Below are positions 33,292-43,288 of a stretch of 58,794 nucleotides of DNA, piece after piece. Origin of the DNA: Oleiagrimonas sp035690885 (GTDB taxonomy: Bacteria > Pseudomonadota > Gammaproteobacteria > Xanthomonadales > Rhodanobacteraceae); contig DASSKC010000092.1 of assembly GCA_035690885.1 (NCBI GenBank), positions 1 through 58,794 on the forward strand. Reading direction: 5' to 3'. How positions within the stretch are numbered: the stretch's first letter is position 1; each line of letters opens with the position of its first letter. The translations under genes were made by a program, and so were the position numbers. Under the pieces are notes generated by a model. It was not told the DNA's origin. It ran no database searches and saw only the letters and a program-made list of their open reading frames with translations.

Positions 33292-34458
33292 ATGAAATAC
33301 ATCTACTACATCACCAGGTTATTCAGGCAGGTGGTCGGAATGCCGGTGTATCTGGCATCCTTCGTCTTTCGCAGAAGCAAGGAGGTCTGGGTCTTCGGTG
33401 AGTGGCATGGCAAACGCTATGCAGACAACGCAAAGTATCTGTTTGAATATGTGTCCCGGAACCACGGAAACATACACGCGGTGTGGATGTCGACGGATCG
33501 CGAGGTCATCGCCAGGGTGCGCGGCGACGGTTTTCATGCGTGTCACTCCCGGAGTTGGCGTGGTGCCGCGATGTGCTTGAAGGCAAGCGTGCATTTCGTG
33601 ACGCATGACGCGGGCGATACCAATGAGTTTTTTTCCGGCGGTTCATTGCTTGTGAATCTCACGCACGGCACGCCGCTGAAACGGATAGGAAACGACGCGC
33701 GGTACGCCCGGCTGGGCATGTTGACCTCGGTTTTCGATACCTATGGTGCGACTGTCATTCCCCGAAAGCGGCGTTTCGACATCATATCCTGCGCGGACAA
33801 TATCGCGGCACGACGGTTCGCGACTGCTTTCCCGTCGGCGGGAAAAGTCACGGGTCCGGGCTACCCCCGATGGGACGGCCTTGTCGGTAGTGCGAAATCG
33901 CTCCCCATCGACGCTGAGCTCGGGCGCTTTTCGCATGTGATTTCCTACCTGCCGACCGTGCGGTTCTGCAATCAGCGACCTTACGACCCGTTTGCGATCA
34001 CGGGCTTGTACGATTTCATGGACTATCTGCAGCGCAACGACGTTCTTTTTCTGGTCCGTACGCATCCGACGGTCTCTTTCGAAAACAAGGTTCCCCGCAG
34101 CGAGAACATCATGCTGGTGGATTCGCATCTGGTACCCGATACCTGTGACATTCTCCGACGGACGGACCTTTTGGTCACCGATTACTCGAGCGTGATGTTT
34201 GATTATGCAATGCTCAGGCGTCCCACCCTGTTGCTGGCACCGGATCGGGAAGTTTATCTGCGCGAGGACGTGGGAATCTATGGTGACTACAGCACGGACT
34301 CCCTGCACCCGATCTTCGATGACTGGAGCCAGCTTAGCGGTTACCTCCAGGACAATAGCGACGTGCTTGATCGGGTACAAGATGCGCCGGCCTTTGTCGA
34401 AGGTGAGGCATCGCGACGCATAGTGAAGTATGTGCAGCATGCGCTCGGGCCATCATGA
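33292..34458 (+). CDS. CDP-glycerol glycerophosphotransferase family protein (TagB/TagF-like)
   Basis: 388 residues from ATG 33292. The pattern fits the Glyphos_transf family: V-W-V-F-G-E-W-H-G-K-R-Y-A-D-N-A-K-Y-L (about 28-46), L-V-N-L-T-H-G-T-P-L-K-R-I-G (about 122-135), then F-L-V-R-T-H-P-T and L-L-V-T-D-Y-S-S-V-M-F-D-Y (about 296-308). The last two motifs carry the catalytic His and the nucleotide-binding Ser/Asp of TagF-type enzymes. In Gram-positives these build teichoic acid; in Gram-negative capsule loci they add glycerol or other alditol phosphate. The exact substrate is not visible. No tagD-like CDP-glycerol synthesis gene is in the window. Confidence 0.9.
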   Translation: MKYIYYITRLFRQVVGMPVYLASFVFRRSKEVWVFGEWHGKRYADNAKYLFEYVSRNHGNIHAVWMSTDREVIARVRGDGFHACHSRSWRGAAMCLKASVHFVTHDAGDTNEFFSGGSLLVNLTHGTPLKRIGNDARYARLGMLTSVFDTYGATVIPRKRRFDIISCADNIAARRFATAFPSAGKVTGPGYPRWDGLVGSAKSLPIDAELGRFSHVISYLPTVRFCNQRPYDPFAITGLYDFMDYLQRNDVLFLVRTHPTVSFENKVPRSENIMLVDSHLVPDTCDILRRTDLLVTDYSSVMFDYAMLRRPTLLLAPDREVYLREDVGIYGDYSTDSLHPIFDDWSQLSGYLQDNSDVLDRVQDAPAFVEGEASRRIVKYVQHALGPS

Positions 34459-34629
34459 CCGGGGTTTGGAGCCTCCCTCCGAAGGCTCGGTGGTCATGCC
34501 TGTCCGGGACAGGCCGAACGGGTGTGCGCCTGAATGGGTGCGCGCAGCCCGCATTGCGCCGACACCGCGATGACGAACGCCGTACGAGGTTCCAGTCACG
34601 CGTCGATGAAACCGTTTCGGGGCGCGACC

Positions 34630-35820
34630 ATGGTTGAGCGCCGAAAGTATTTTGTTGATTCATGTGTCATGGTGGTACTGGTAGTGATCTACTTTGTTCT
34701 GCCGAAAGCGACCGCGTTCCATGTGACCGGAAATTCGGCCGCGTACCTCGGGCCGTGGTACATGCAGCGATACGCGCTTGTCGCGTTGTGCCTGGTCTAC
34801 TGCGTGATGCGTGGATTCGACGTTCCCTATTCGAGAGCCGAGTTCATTGCGCTGCTGGGTGCAGCGTTGTTTACGCTTGTCAATTTTGTCGCCGGCAACC
34901 CGGCAACGGTGTGGGGTGTCAGTGGATCGGCGGCCGCGTTGATCCTTTTCAAGCGATACAAGTTGGGGTTGTGCGAAATAAGCAAGCCCGTATACGTGTT
35001 GTGTATCGTTGCTGCATGCGTCTATGTCAGCCAGTATCTGGTCTATCGGAACTACACGCGGTTCGTGGCAAGTTTCATCGATCCCAATATTTCCGGTTAC
35101 TATCTTTTCCTTGCGTGTGTTCTTTTGAGAACGAACGGTCGCAAAGTCACGAATCTCGTTTATTGTGCAGCGCTGTTCCTCGGGTTCATGAGCTTGAGCA
35201 GAAATTTTCTTCTTGCCGCACTGCTGTTCGAGTGCTCGTTGTTTGTTTTCAGGAAGAGGCCGAGGACGTTGCGCAAGCTGAAAAAGCCTGTTTTCGTGCT
35301 TGCGGTTGCGAGCGTGATCGGGATCATATGCTTGTCCCATGTGTTTCTGGCACACGAGGCGGATGCGGCCGCGAATCAAGCCGGAACGTCGCGTTTGACC
35401 ACGCTTGACGATCAGTCGAACACGACCAGGTTCAAGGCGAACGAGTTCTTCCTGAGCCGCGTGGCCAGTGGGCACCTGATCTTTTCGGGGAACGGAGCTG
35501 GGCGATACTCTTCGCAGGTGGATTTTCACATGCCGCATAATGCGTTTTTTCGTGCGGCGTTTCGGTACGGCGTCGTGTGTGCGATCGTATTGATAATGAT
35601 ATTCGTGGCGTTGGGAAACTACTTTTTCAAAGCTTCCATATACAACCGCGCAATGATCATTGCGCTATTCGCTTACTACTGGTTCCTGGGTGATTTCATC
35701 ACCGGCCCCGAGCTCATGCTGTTTTGCGTCGTCAGCATGCTTGTCGGGAGTCGATCTGCAGAACGCGATGTTCCTGTGACGCAACCAAACAAGCGGCATG
35801 TTCGTGTTCGGGTGTCTTGA
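34630..35820 (+). CDS. wzy: Wzy-type polysaccharide polymerase / O-antigen ligase-like membrane protein
   Basis: 396 residues with about eleven hydrophobic segments and one large hydrophilic loop near residues 260-310 (periplasmic in Wzy). That loop contains T-T-R-F-K-A-N-E-F-F and F-S-G-N-G-A-G-R-Y, followed by H-M-P-H-N-A-F-F-R-A-A-F-R-Y-G, a pattern often seen in O-antigen polymerases. Sequence conservation in this family is low, so the call rests on topology and on being in the same block as Wzx, Wzc and Wza. It polymerises the lipid-linked repeat units on the periplasmic face. GC is below the window average. ATG 34630 was chosen over upstream starts because it begins right before the first helix. 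Confidence 0.82.
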   Translation: MVERRKYFVDSCVMVVLVVIYFVLPKATAFHVTGNSAAYLGPWYMQRYALVALCLVYCVMRGFDVPYSRAEFIALLGAALFTLVNFVAGNPATVWGVSGSAAALILFKRYKLGLCEISKPVYVLCIVAACVYVSQYLVYRNYTRFVASFIDPNISGYYLFLACVLLRTNGRKVTNLVYCAALFLGFMSLSRNFLLAALLFECSLFVFRKRPRTLRKLKKPVFVLAVASVIGIICLSHVFLAHEADAAANQAGTSRLTTLDDQSNTTRFKANEFFLSRVASGHLIFSGNGAGRYSSQVDFHMPHNAFFRAAFRYGVVCAIVLIMIFVALGNYFFKASIYNRAMIIALFAYYWFLGDFITGPELMLFCVVSMLVGSRSAERDVPVTQPNKRHVRVRVS

Positions 35821-35927
35821 TCGGCTTCGATCAGGTGCGGCAGGGTGCGGGATCGGAAGCGGCGTTCGCCCATTCTCGCCGCTTTCGGCGAGCGGTATGA
35901 ATGACCTGGAAAGGATGTTGATGAAAG

Positions 35928-37019
35928 ATGTCTAGCGCTGGATTTGATGTTGTTCACGTTGCCGAGACGATTCGCGGTGGCATCGCCACGTACTTGCGCG
36001 AAATCGTGCCGCTGCAGGTCACGCGATTCGGTGCCGACCGGGTGGCGGTCATTGTCCCGCATGACGAGATCGGGGATCTGGGTCGGGCCGGGGGAGCGGT
36101 GTTGGTCGGCGTTCCGCGAGCCGGATCGCGCGTGCGCATGGCAATGCGGGTACGCGGGCGGTTGCGGCGTTTGTTGGCGGCGAACGATACGCGGATTCTT
36201 CACGTCCATTCGTCTTTTGCGGGGATGTCTTGCCGGGCGCCGTTTTTTTCGGGGCGGGTTGGCGCCGTTGTGTATTGCCCTCATGGTTGGGCATTCATTC
36301 GCAATGGTCGCAGCAGTCGGCTTGCGGTATCCATTGAGCGGTTGCTGGCCCGGCGAACCGACGCCATCGTGTGCGTGTCGGCGGCAGAGAGCGACGTTGC
36401 CGCTCGTTGCGGGTTGCCGGCCTCCAAGCTGAACGTGATCAGGAATGCCTTGCCAGATCGTCGCGGCAACGGACCGGCGGGGCTCGGTTCTGCCGCCGCG
36501 GATTCGCCGTTGCGATTGTTGTTCCTGGGGCGCTTCGATCGGGCCAAGGGATTCGATGTGCTCATCGACGCCGCGCGGCGTTTGCGGCGTCGCATCGTTC
36601 TCGACGTTTTCGGCGAGTCGGTGCTGGGAGAGTACAAGGAAGCCGGTTTGCCGGAGGGGGTGTGTTTGCATGGCTGGCAACCCTTCCCTGTGATGGAGCC
36701 CTACCTGATGGCTTGCGACGCAGTCGTTATCCCGTCGCGGTGGGAAGGCCTTCCGATGACCGCGATCGAAGCGATGCGCGCGGGCAAACCCGTGATTGGC
36801 TCACATGTGCCCGCGATTGCCGAGGTGATTGAAGACGGGCGTGGCGGCGTGCTTGTGTCGCCCGATGATGCGTCCGCGTTGGCGCTCGCCATCGACACGG
36901 TCTCACGGGAAGATCTGGCCGTGATGGGGCATCATGCACGGCAACGGTTTCTCGACGAATTTCGCATCGAGGCGCGTGAGTCGGAGCTGGCGGATCTGTA
37001 TGAACGCGTGGTCGCATAG
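35928..37019 (+). CDS. GT4-family (GT-B fold) glycosyltransferase
   Basis: 363 residues, ATG 35928 with GGAAAGG upstream. The N-terminal domain begins D-V-V-H-V-A-E-T-I-R-G-G-I-A-T-Y-L-R. The C-terminal domain has L-L-F-L-G-R-F-D-R-A-K-G-F-D-V-L-I-D-A (about 196-214), and E-G-L-P-M-T-A-I-E-A-M-R-A-G-K-P-V-I-G (about 276-294) is the nucleotide-sugar binding E-x7-E motif. It adds a sugar to the growing lipid-linked unit in the cytoplasm. Besides the initiating enzyme, it is the only classical glycosyltransferase in the block, which suggests a short repeat unit or transferases encoded elsewhere. Confidence 0.93.
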   Translation: MSSAGFDVVHVAETIRGGIATYLREIVPLQVTRFGADRVAVIVPHDEIGDLGRAGGAVLVGVPRAGSRVRMAMRVRGRLRRLLAANDTRILHVHSSFAGMSCRAPFFSGRVGAVVYCPHGWAFIRNGRSSRLAVSIERLLARRTDAIVCVSAAESDVAARCGLPASKLNVIRNALPDRRGNGPAGLGSAAADSPLRLLFLGRFDRAKGFDVLIDAARRLRRRIVLDVFGESVLGEYKEAGLPEGVCLHGWQPFPVMEPYLMACDAVVIPSRWEGLPMTAIEAMRAGKPVIGSHVPAIAEVIEDGRGGVLVSPDDASALALAIDTVSREDLAVMGHHARQRFLDEFRIEARESELADLYERVVA

Positions 37020-37167
37020 TGCTCGATTCGGTGAGAGAACGGGCGCTGTAGCGGATGGCGTCGGGCTGGCTGGATAGGTCGCGTGAAGCCTCCGAGGCAG
37101 CGAGGTTCGTGGTCCTTTTCGGGTCATGTTTGGTAGTCTCGCAAACTTGTAATTTCGAGAGCAGCTT

Positions 37168-38184
37168 ATGCGTACGGTTCTGGTCACCGGTGGTGCGGGT
37201 TACATCGGGTCACACATGGTGTTGCTTTTGCAGCAGGCGGGCATTCCCGTGGTCGTGGTCGATGACTTGAGCAACAGCACGGAGGAATCGTTGCGCCGCG
37301 TGGCGCGGATCACGGGCAAGCCCGTGCCCTTCGTGTGCGGGGATGTCCGTGACGAAACGTGCCTGGATGCGGTGTTTGGCGATTACGACGTGGGCGCGGT
37401 GATCCACTTTGCGGGGTTGAAGGCGGTGGGCGAATCGGTCGCTCGTCCACTGTCGTATCACGACTGCAACGTGGTGGGTGCCGTCAGGTTGCTGCAGGCG
37501 ATGCAGCGAGCGGACGTGCGAACGCTGGTGTTCAGCTCGTCGGCGACCGTTTATGGCGATCCGTCGGAGGTGCCGATCAGTGAAAGCTCGGGTCTGCATC
37601 CGACCAATCCCTACGGCACGACCAAGGCGCACATCGAGGACATGCTGCGGGATTTGCATCACTCCGGGGGCGATTGGCGTATCGCCTTGTTGCGCTATTT
37701 CAACCCCGTGGGCGCGCACGAGAGCGGGCTGATCGGGGAGGATCCGACCGGCATACCGAACAACCTCATGCCGTATGTCGCGCGCGTGGCCGCGGGCACG
37801 CTGCCGGAGTTGCACGTGTTCGGCGACGACTACGACACTGCCGATGGGACGGGCGTGCGTGACTACATCCACGTGATGGATCTGGCCCAGGGTCATCTGG
37901 CCGTGCTCGGCGCGCTCGAGGAGCGTGCGGAGCTGATCACCGCCAACCTGGGTACCGGCCGTGGTTACAGCGTGCTCGAGGTGGTGAAGGCGTTCGAGCG
38001 CGCGTCCGGTCGTGACGTGCCATACGTCATCGACGGGCGTCGTCCGGGCGACATCGCCGAGTGTTACGCCGATCCGGCATATGCATTACGGGCATTTGGC
38101 TGGAAGGCGGAGCGCGATCTGGCGCAGATGTGTGCCGATCAATGGCGCTGGCAGGCAGCCAATCCGTCCGGTTATTCCAGCTGA
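37168..38184 (+). CDS. galE: UDP-glucose 4-epimerase
   Basis: 338 residues, standard length. Interconverts UDP-glucose and UDP-galactose. NAD-binding T-G-G-A-G-Y-I-G-S-H at 7-16; S-S-S-A-T-V-Y-G at about 123-130; catalytic Y-x-x-x-K in N-P-Y-G-T-T-K at about 147-153; substrate loop Y-F-N-P-V-G-A-H. It ends the polysaccharide block and probably supplies UDP-galactose for a transferase. It lies 148 bases after the GT4 gene, so it may have its own promoter. Confidence 0.96.
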   Translation: MRTVLVTGGAGYIGSHMVLLLQQAGIPVVVVDDLSNSTEESLRRVARITGKPVPFVCGDVRDETCLDAVFGDYDVGAVIHFAGLKAVGESVARPLSYHDCNVVGAVRLLQAMQRADVRTLVFSSSATVYGDPSEVPISESSGLHPTNPYGTTKAHIEDMLRDLHHSGGDWRIALLRYFNPVGAHESGLIGEDPTGIPNNLMPYVARVAAGTLPELHVFGDDYDTADGTGVRDYIHVMDLAQGHLAVLGALEERAELITANLGTGRGYSVLEVVKAFERASGRDVPYVIDGRRPGDIAECYADPAYALRAFGWKAERDLAQMCADQWRWQAANPSGYSS

Positions 38185-38308
38185 CGCAAAACCTGCGCGT
38201 GAGGCTCCCGCGGCGCGCGCTTGTTGGGCTACACTCGAAAGCTACGGCAGCGTTTCCGCACAAAATGAGAACGTTGTCATCCGCACCGACTGGAGGAGGC
38301 ACGAGATC

Positions 38309-40249
<1,941 letters not shown>

Positions 40250-40260
40250 GCGGCGATGTC

Positions 40261-40947
40261 GTGAGTTCCGGTCAGCGCGGTATCGATGCGGCGGGGTTCG
40301 TCCCCGCCCGTATCAGTCGCGTTGCGCCCGGGCTGGATGCGGGCGAGGTTCACCTGTGGTGGTTTGGCTACCACCGGGGGCAGGGGCGGGCACCATTGCG
40401 GGCCTTGCTGGCTGCCTATCTGGGCGTCATGCCCGAGGCGTTGTCGGTGACGGTCGATGTGCACGGCAGGCCGCATCTGGCTGCATCGTGCGCTCTGGAT
40501 TTCAACTGGTCCCACAGCGGCGAGCACGCCATGGTGGCGGTCGCGCGTGAGCTGCCCGAGTTGGGCGTGGACATCGAGCAGCGTCGCGAGCGGCCGCGGG
40601 TGCTGGCTCTCGCGCAACGCTTTTTTGCCGAGGGCGAACACGCCACATTGCGGCAACTGCCGCCCGTGCGTCGCAACGAGGCGTTCTTGCGCCTGTGGAC
40701 CGCCAAGGAGGCGGTCCTGAAGGCGCACGGGCGGGGCTTGGCCTACGGATTGGAACGCGTGGAATTTGCCCTGGACGACGCCGGCGCGCGGCCGCTGCGG
40801 TTTCATGGCGAAGTGGGCGCCGCAGAGCAGTGGCAATGCCGGCCGCTGGCGCCGGCCGCGGCGCTCGTGGGCGCGCTCGCGTGGCGTGGAAAGCCGCGCC
40901 GGATACGCCGTTTCGTCCCCGCAGGCGATGATTTTGCGGGCACGTGA
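40261..40947 (+). CDS. Sfp-type 4'-phosphopantetheinyl transferase
   Basis: 228 residues from GTG 40261, 11 bases after acs; the ATG at 40256 is closed by a stop after one codon. It attaches phosphopantetheine from CoA to carrier proteins. The magnesium and CoA motifs G-V-D-I-E (about 98-102) and W-T-A-K-E-A-V-L-K-A-H-G-R-G-L (about 146-160) are intact, and the F-N-W-S-H-S motif precedes them. Sfp-type length suggests a broad-range enzyme for secondary metabolism or fatty acid synthesis, but no NRPS or PKS is in the window. Co-transcription with acs is likely. Confidence 0.92.
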   Translation: MSSGQRGIDAAGFVPARISRVAPGLDAGEVHLWWFGYHRGQGRAPLRALLAAYLGVMPEALSVTVDVHGRPHLAASCALDFNWSHSGEHAMVAVARELPELGVDIEQRRERPRVLALAQRFFAEGEHATLRQLPPVRRNEAFLRLWTAKEAVLKAHGRGLAYGLERVEFALDDAGARPLRFHGEVGAAEQWQCRPLAPAAALVGALAWRGKPRRIRRFVPAGDDFAGT

Positions 40948-40950
40948 ACT

Positions 40951-41040
40951 TTCTCCCCGCGCGGAGGTCATAAAAGGTGTTGGTTCTCCCCAACCGTGAA
41001 TGGTGCACAGGGACGTGCGTTGGTATTTTCTCTTCAAGTC
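40951..41040 (+). ncRNA. Candidate C-rich-loop RNA or structured 3'UTR before a strong terminator
   Basis: Ninety bases between the phosphopantetheinyl transferase stop and a strong terminator. Two copies of TTCTCCCC (40951-40958 and 40984-40991) each sit in a small hairpin (CTCC-CCGCGC-GGAG; GGTT-CTCCCC-AACC). Exposed C-rich loops that can pair with Shine-Dalgarno sequences are a known feature of several bacterial regulatory RNAs. No convincing promoter was found, so it could be processed from the acs mRNA 3' end. Inference only. Confidence 0.35.
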
Positions 41041-41073
41041 CGGCACGTACCGCTTGGTACGTGCCGTTTTTTT
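41041..41073 (+). terminator. Strong intrinsic terminator
   Basis: Perfect 11-base stem CGGCACGTACC / GGTACGTGCCG with a four-base loop, followed at once by seven T. It ends the acs-phosphopantetheinyl transferase unit about 95 bases after the stop codon. Confidence 0.93.
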
Positions 41074-41109
41074 GGTGCGTCGTCAGTGGCGGCCTTGAGC
41101 AACGCGGGT

Positions 41110-41143
41110 GCAGTCGCGACGGCTGAAGCCGCTGTCGCACTGC
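41110..41143. other. Large imperfect hairpin upstream of pdxJ
   Basis: GCAGT/ACTGC, GCGAC/GTCGC and GGC-TGAA-GCC can stack into one 34-base hairpin, 38 bases before the pdxJ start. No T-run follows. It might be a leader structure or a third type of palindromic repeat related to GCGGCTGAAGCCGC elements of this bacterial group. Confidence 0.4.
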
Positions 41144-41180
41144 GGTAAAGTGCGCAGTCCCATTCGGGCGAGACCGCTCC

Positions 41181-41933
41181 ATGACCGTACTCAGCGTCAA
41201 TCTCAACAAGGTGGCCGTGCTGCGCAACGCGCGCGGCGAGGGCGAACCGGATGTATGCACCGCCGCGCGCACGTGCATGGACGCCGGTTGCGGTGGCATC
41301 ACCGTGCATCCGCGGCCGGATTTGCGCCATATCCGGCCCGATGACGTGCGTGCGCTGGCCACACTGGTGCGCGGCCGCGCCGAGTTCAATGTCGAGGGCA
41401 ATCCAATGGCCGGCCCGCGCGAGGGCTATCCCGGCTTTCTGCCGCTGGTGCGCGAGGTGCGGCCGACGCAGGTGACGCTGGTGCCCGACGCGGAAGGGCA
41501 GATCACCTCCGACCATGGTTTCGATCTGCTGCGCGACATGCCGCAGCTGACCTCCATTGTCGCCGAGCTGGTCGAGCTGGGTTGTCGCGTCAGCCTGTTT
41601 GTCGACGCCGGCGCCGATACCGCCGAAGGCTTCGATGCGGCTGCCAGAGCCGGTGTCGGACGGGTCGAACTGTATACCGGCCCCTATGCGCACGCGTTCA
41701 GCGAAGGCGACGCCCGCGATGCCCTGGCCGCGTGTGCGCAGACCGCGCGGCTGGCCCATCAGGCCGGGCTGGCCATCAACGCCGGACACGACCTCAACCA
41801 GGCCAACCTGGGCGCCATCAAGCAGGCCATTCCGGGTCTTGCCGAGGTGTCGATCGGACATGCGCTGATCGGCGAGGCGCTGTATGACGGGCTGGCGCCC
41901 ACGGTACGCCGTTACCTGGATATCCTGGCCTGA
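41181..41933 (+). CDS. pdxJ: Pyridoxine 5'-phosphate synthase
   Basis: 250 residues, family length. It makes pyridoxine 5'-phosphate from 1-deoxyxylulose 5-phosphate and aminoacetone phosphate derivatives in vitamin B6 synthesis. Motifs: L-S-V-N-L-N-K-V-A at the start, G-G-I-T-V-H-P-R-P-D-x-R-H-I (about 38-51), F-N-V-E-G-N-P (about 70), V-T-L-V-P-D (about 98), V-S-L-F-V-D-A (about 136) and A-I-N-A-G-H-D-L-N-Q-A-N-L. It is monocistronic; recO or acpS, its frequent neighbours, are not here. Confidence 0.97.
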   Translation: MTVLSVNLNKVAVLRNARGEGEPDVCTAARTCMDAGCGGITVHPRPDLRHIRPDDVRALATLVRGRAEFNVEGNPMAGPREGYPGFLPLVREVRPTQVTLVPDAEGQITSDHGFDLLRDMPQLTSIVAELVELGCRVSLFVDAGADTAEGFDAAARAGVGRVELYTGPYAHAFSEGDARDALAACAQTARLAHQAGLAINAGHDLNQANLGAIKQAIPGLAEVSIGHALIGEALYDGLAPTVRRYLDILA

Positions 41934-41959
41934 CGGCACCGCGAGACTGCCTTTCGCAG

Positions 41960-42029
41960 GTAGGATTGGCTTCATCAATCCGACGTGGCCGTGGTGTCGG
42001 ATCCGTCGTGGTGCTTCTTGATCCGACCT
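41960..42029. repeat. REP-like repeat, family A (bipartite copy)
   Basis: GTAGGATTGGCTTCATCAAT hairpin module followed by a GTCGGATCCGTCG to TTGATCCGACCT module. It lies 27 bases after pdxJ and before the antitoxin promoter region. It combines the two module types seen separately beside the RAYT. Confidence 0.88.
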
Positions 42030-42083
42030 GCATGCGCTCATGACGGTTTGTGGCGGGCATTGCCCGCCCTGCGCGGTGACGTG

Positions 42084-42160
42084 TTGACGTTTTCACGTGT
42101 ACATTTGCATCACGCCACGTATGGAGTACATTGGTCATGTACTTCATGCAGAGAGTGTCG
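42084..42160 (+). promoter_or_regulatory. Promoter/operator region of the Xre-RES toxin-antitoxin operon
   Basis: The perfect palindrome AGTACAT-TGGTC-ATGTACT (42125-42143) lies just upstream of the antitoxin ATG 42161, with a half-site TGTACAT at 42098-42104, 27 bases before. A plausible promoter is TTGCAT (42105) and TACATT (42127) with a 16-base spacer, so the palindrome covers the -10. Toxin-antitoxin operons of this class are autorepressed, and this is the natural operator candidate. The promoter call is tentative; the palindrome is exact. Confidence 0.6.
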
Positions 42161-42553
42161 ATGTCCACATCTGCCCATGCCCGAGTCGGCACGGATCCGG
42201 CCCCCGACCAGGCGGCACTGAACGCTTTCTTCCGCATCGCCGAGGCCTGGGATCTGCGCGTGGCCGAACAGCGCACCCTGCTGGGTGATCCACCGTCGTC
42301 CACGTTCTACAAGTGGAAGCGCGAGCGCCGCGGCGCGTTGGGGCGCGACACGCTCGAGCGCATCAGCTATTTGCTCGGCATCTGGAAGGATTTGCAGATC
42401 CTGCTGCCCGAGGACAAGCACGCCGATGCCTGGATTCGCCGCGCCAACAGCGACGCGCCGTTCGGCGGCCGCAGCGCGCTGGAGCGCATGCTGTCGGGCA
42501 ATGTGGCCGACCTCTACAGCGTACGTTGCTATCTTGATGCGCAGCGCGGCTGA
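42161..42553 (+). CDS. Xre/MbcA/ParS-type antitoxin
   Basis: 130 residues from ATG 42161, with an AGAGAG stretch upstream. In-frame ATGs at 42137 and 42146 lie inside or next to the operator palindrome and are less likely. The N-terminal ~70 residues are an Xre-like helix-turn-helix region (L-L-G-D-P-P-S-S-T-F-Y-K-W-K-R-E). The C-terminal ~60 residues are the toxin-binding domain (I-S-Y-L-L-G-I-W-K-D-L-Q-I-L-L, then A-W-I-R-R-A-N and G-G-R-S-A-L-E-R-M-L-S-G). It neutralises and co-represses with the RES toxin encoded 27 bases downstream. Confidence 0.92.
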   Translation: MSTSAHARVGTDPAPDQAALNAFFRIAEAWDLRVAEQRTLLGDPPSSTFYKWKRERRGALGRDTLERISYLLGIWKDLQILLPEDKHADAWIRRANSDAPFGGRSALERMLSGNVADLYSVRCYLDAQRG

Positions 42554-42580
42554 TCGCGAGCGCACGTCTCAGGTGGCGCG

Positions 42581-43288
42581 ATGACGGCCACGCATACTCG
42601 CGCAATGCCCGCGCCGCCTGAAAAACGCATCCGCTGGACACGTGCGTATCGCATGGTGCCCAGCCGCTACCCCCCGGTCGGGGTATTCGACCGCATTGCC
42701 GACCCGGACGCGCTCGACGCACTGTTCGCGCTGGAGGCCATGACCAACCCGCGCCTGCGCGAGCACACTGGCGCGCTCTCCCAAGTGCCCCCCGATCGGC
42801 GCATCAGCGGCGCGGGAGCAACCCCGGTGATGGCCGCATTCACTCATCTCAATCCCGATGGCAGCCGCTTCAGTGACGGCAGCTTCGGCGTGTTCTATGC
42901 AACCCACGGCGTGACCACGGCCATCGAGGAAACGGTGTACCACCGTGAGCAATTTCTCCACGCCACGCACCATCCGCCGATCAACCTGCAAATGCGCTGT
43001 TACCGCACGGGTGTGCACGGCCGCCTGCACGATGTGCGCGGCGGCTGGCCGAAAGTGCACGATCCGGGCGACTACAGCGCCAGCCAGGCATTGGCGCTGC
43101 GCCTGCGCGCGGCCGGGTCCAACGGCATCGTCTACGGCAGCGTGCGCCATGCCGGCGGCACTTGCGTGGCGGCGTTCTACCCCGACATCGTCGACCCCTG
43201 CGTGCAGGCCGGACACTACTTGTACCGCTGGGACGGCACCCGCATCAGCGCCGTGCTCGAAGTCTCCCGCGTCAAGCGCCCACCGTAG
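42581..43288 (+). CDS. RES-domain toxin
   Basis: 235 residues from ATG 42581 (AGGTGG upstream). RES toxins degrade NAD+ with an ADP-ribosyltransferase-like fold. Seen here: R-A-Y-R-M-V-P-S-R-Y-P-P near residue 21, F-S-D-G-S-F-G-V-F-Y-A-T-H-G-V-T-T-A-I-E-E-T-V-Y-H (about 100-124), holding the conserved Tyr and Glu, and G-S-N-G-I-V-Y-G-S-V-R-H-A-G-G-T-C (about 177-193). The arrangement antitoxin-toxin with short spacing is the standard Xre-RES type II system. The stop codon TAG is provided by a family B repeat that begins at 43285. Intact and probably active. Confidence 0.93.
   Translation: MTATHTRAMPAPPEKRIRWTRAYRMVPSRYPPVGVFDRIADPDALDALFALEAMTNPRLREHTGALSQVPPDRRISGAGATPVMAAFTHLNPDGSRFSDGSFGVFYATHGVTTAIEETVYHREQFLHATHHPPINLQMRCYRTGVHGRLHDVRGGWPKVHDPGDYSASQALALRLRAAGSNGIVYGSVRHAGGTCVAAFYPDIVDPCVQAGHYLYRWDGTRISAVLEVSRVKRPP

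Noticed and set aside
42084..42112. TTGACG at 42084 as the -35 of the antitoxin promoter
   Set aside because: No acceptable -10 at 16-18 bases spacing; TTGCAT/TACATT further down is a better, though still tentative, pair.
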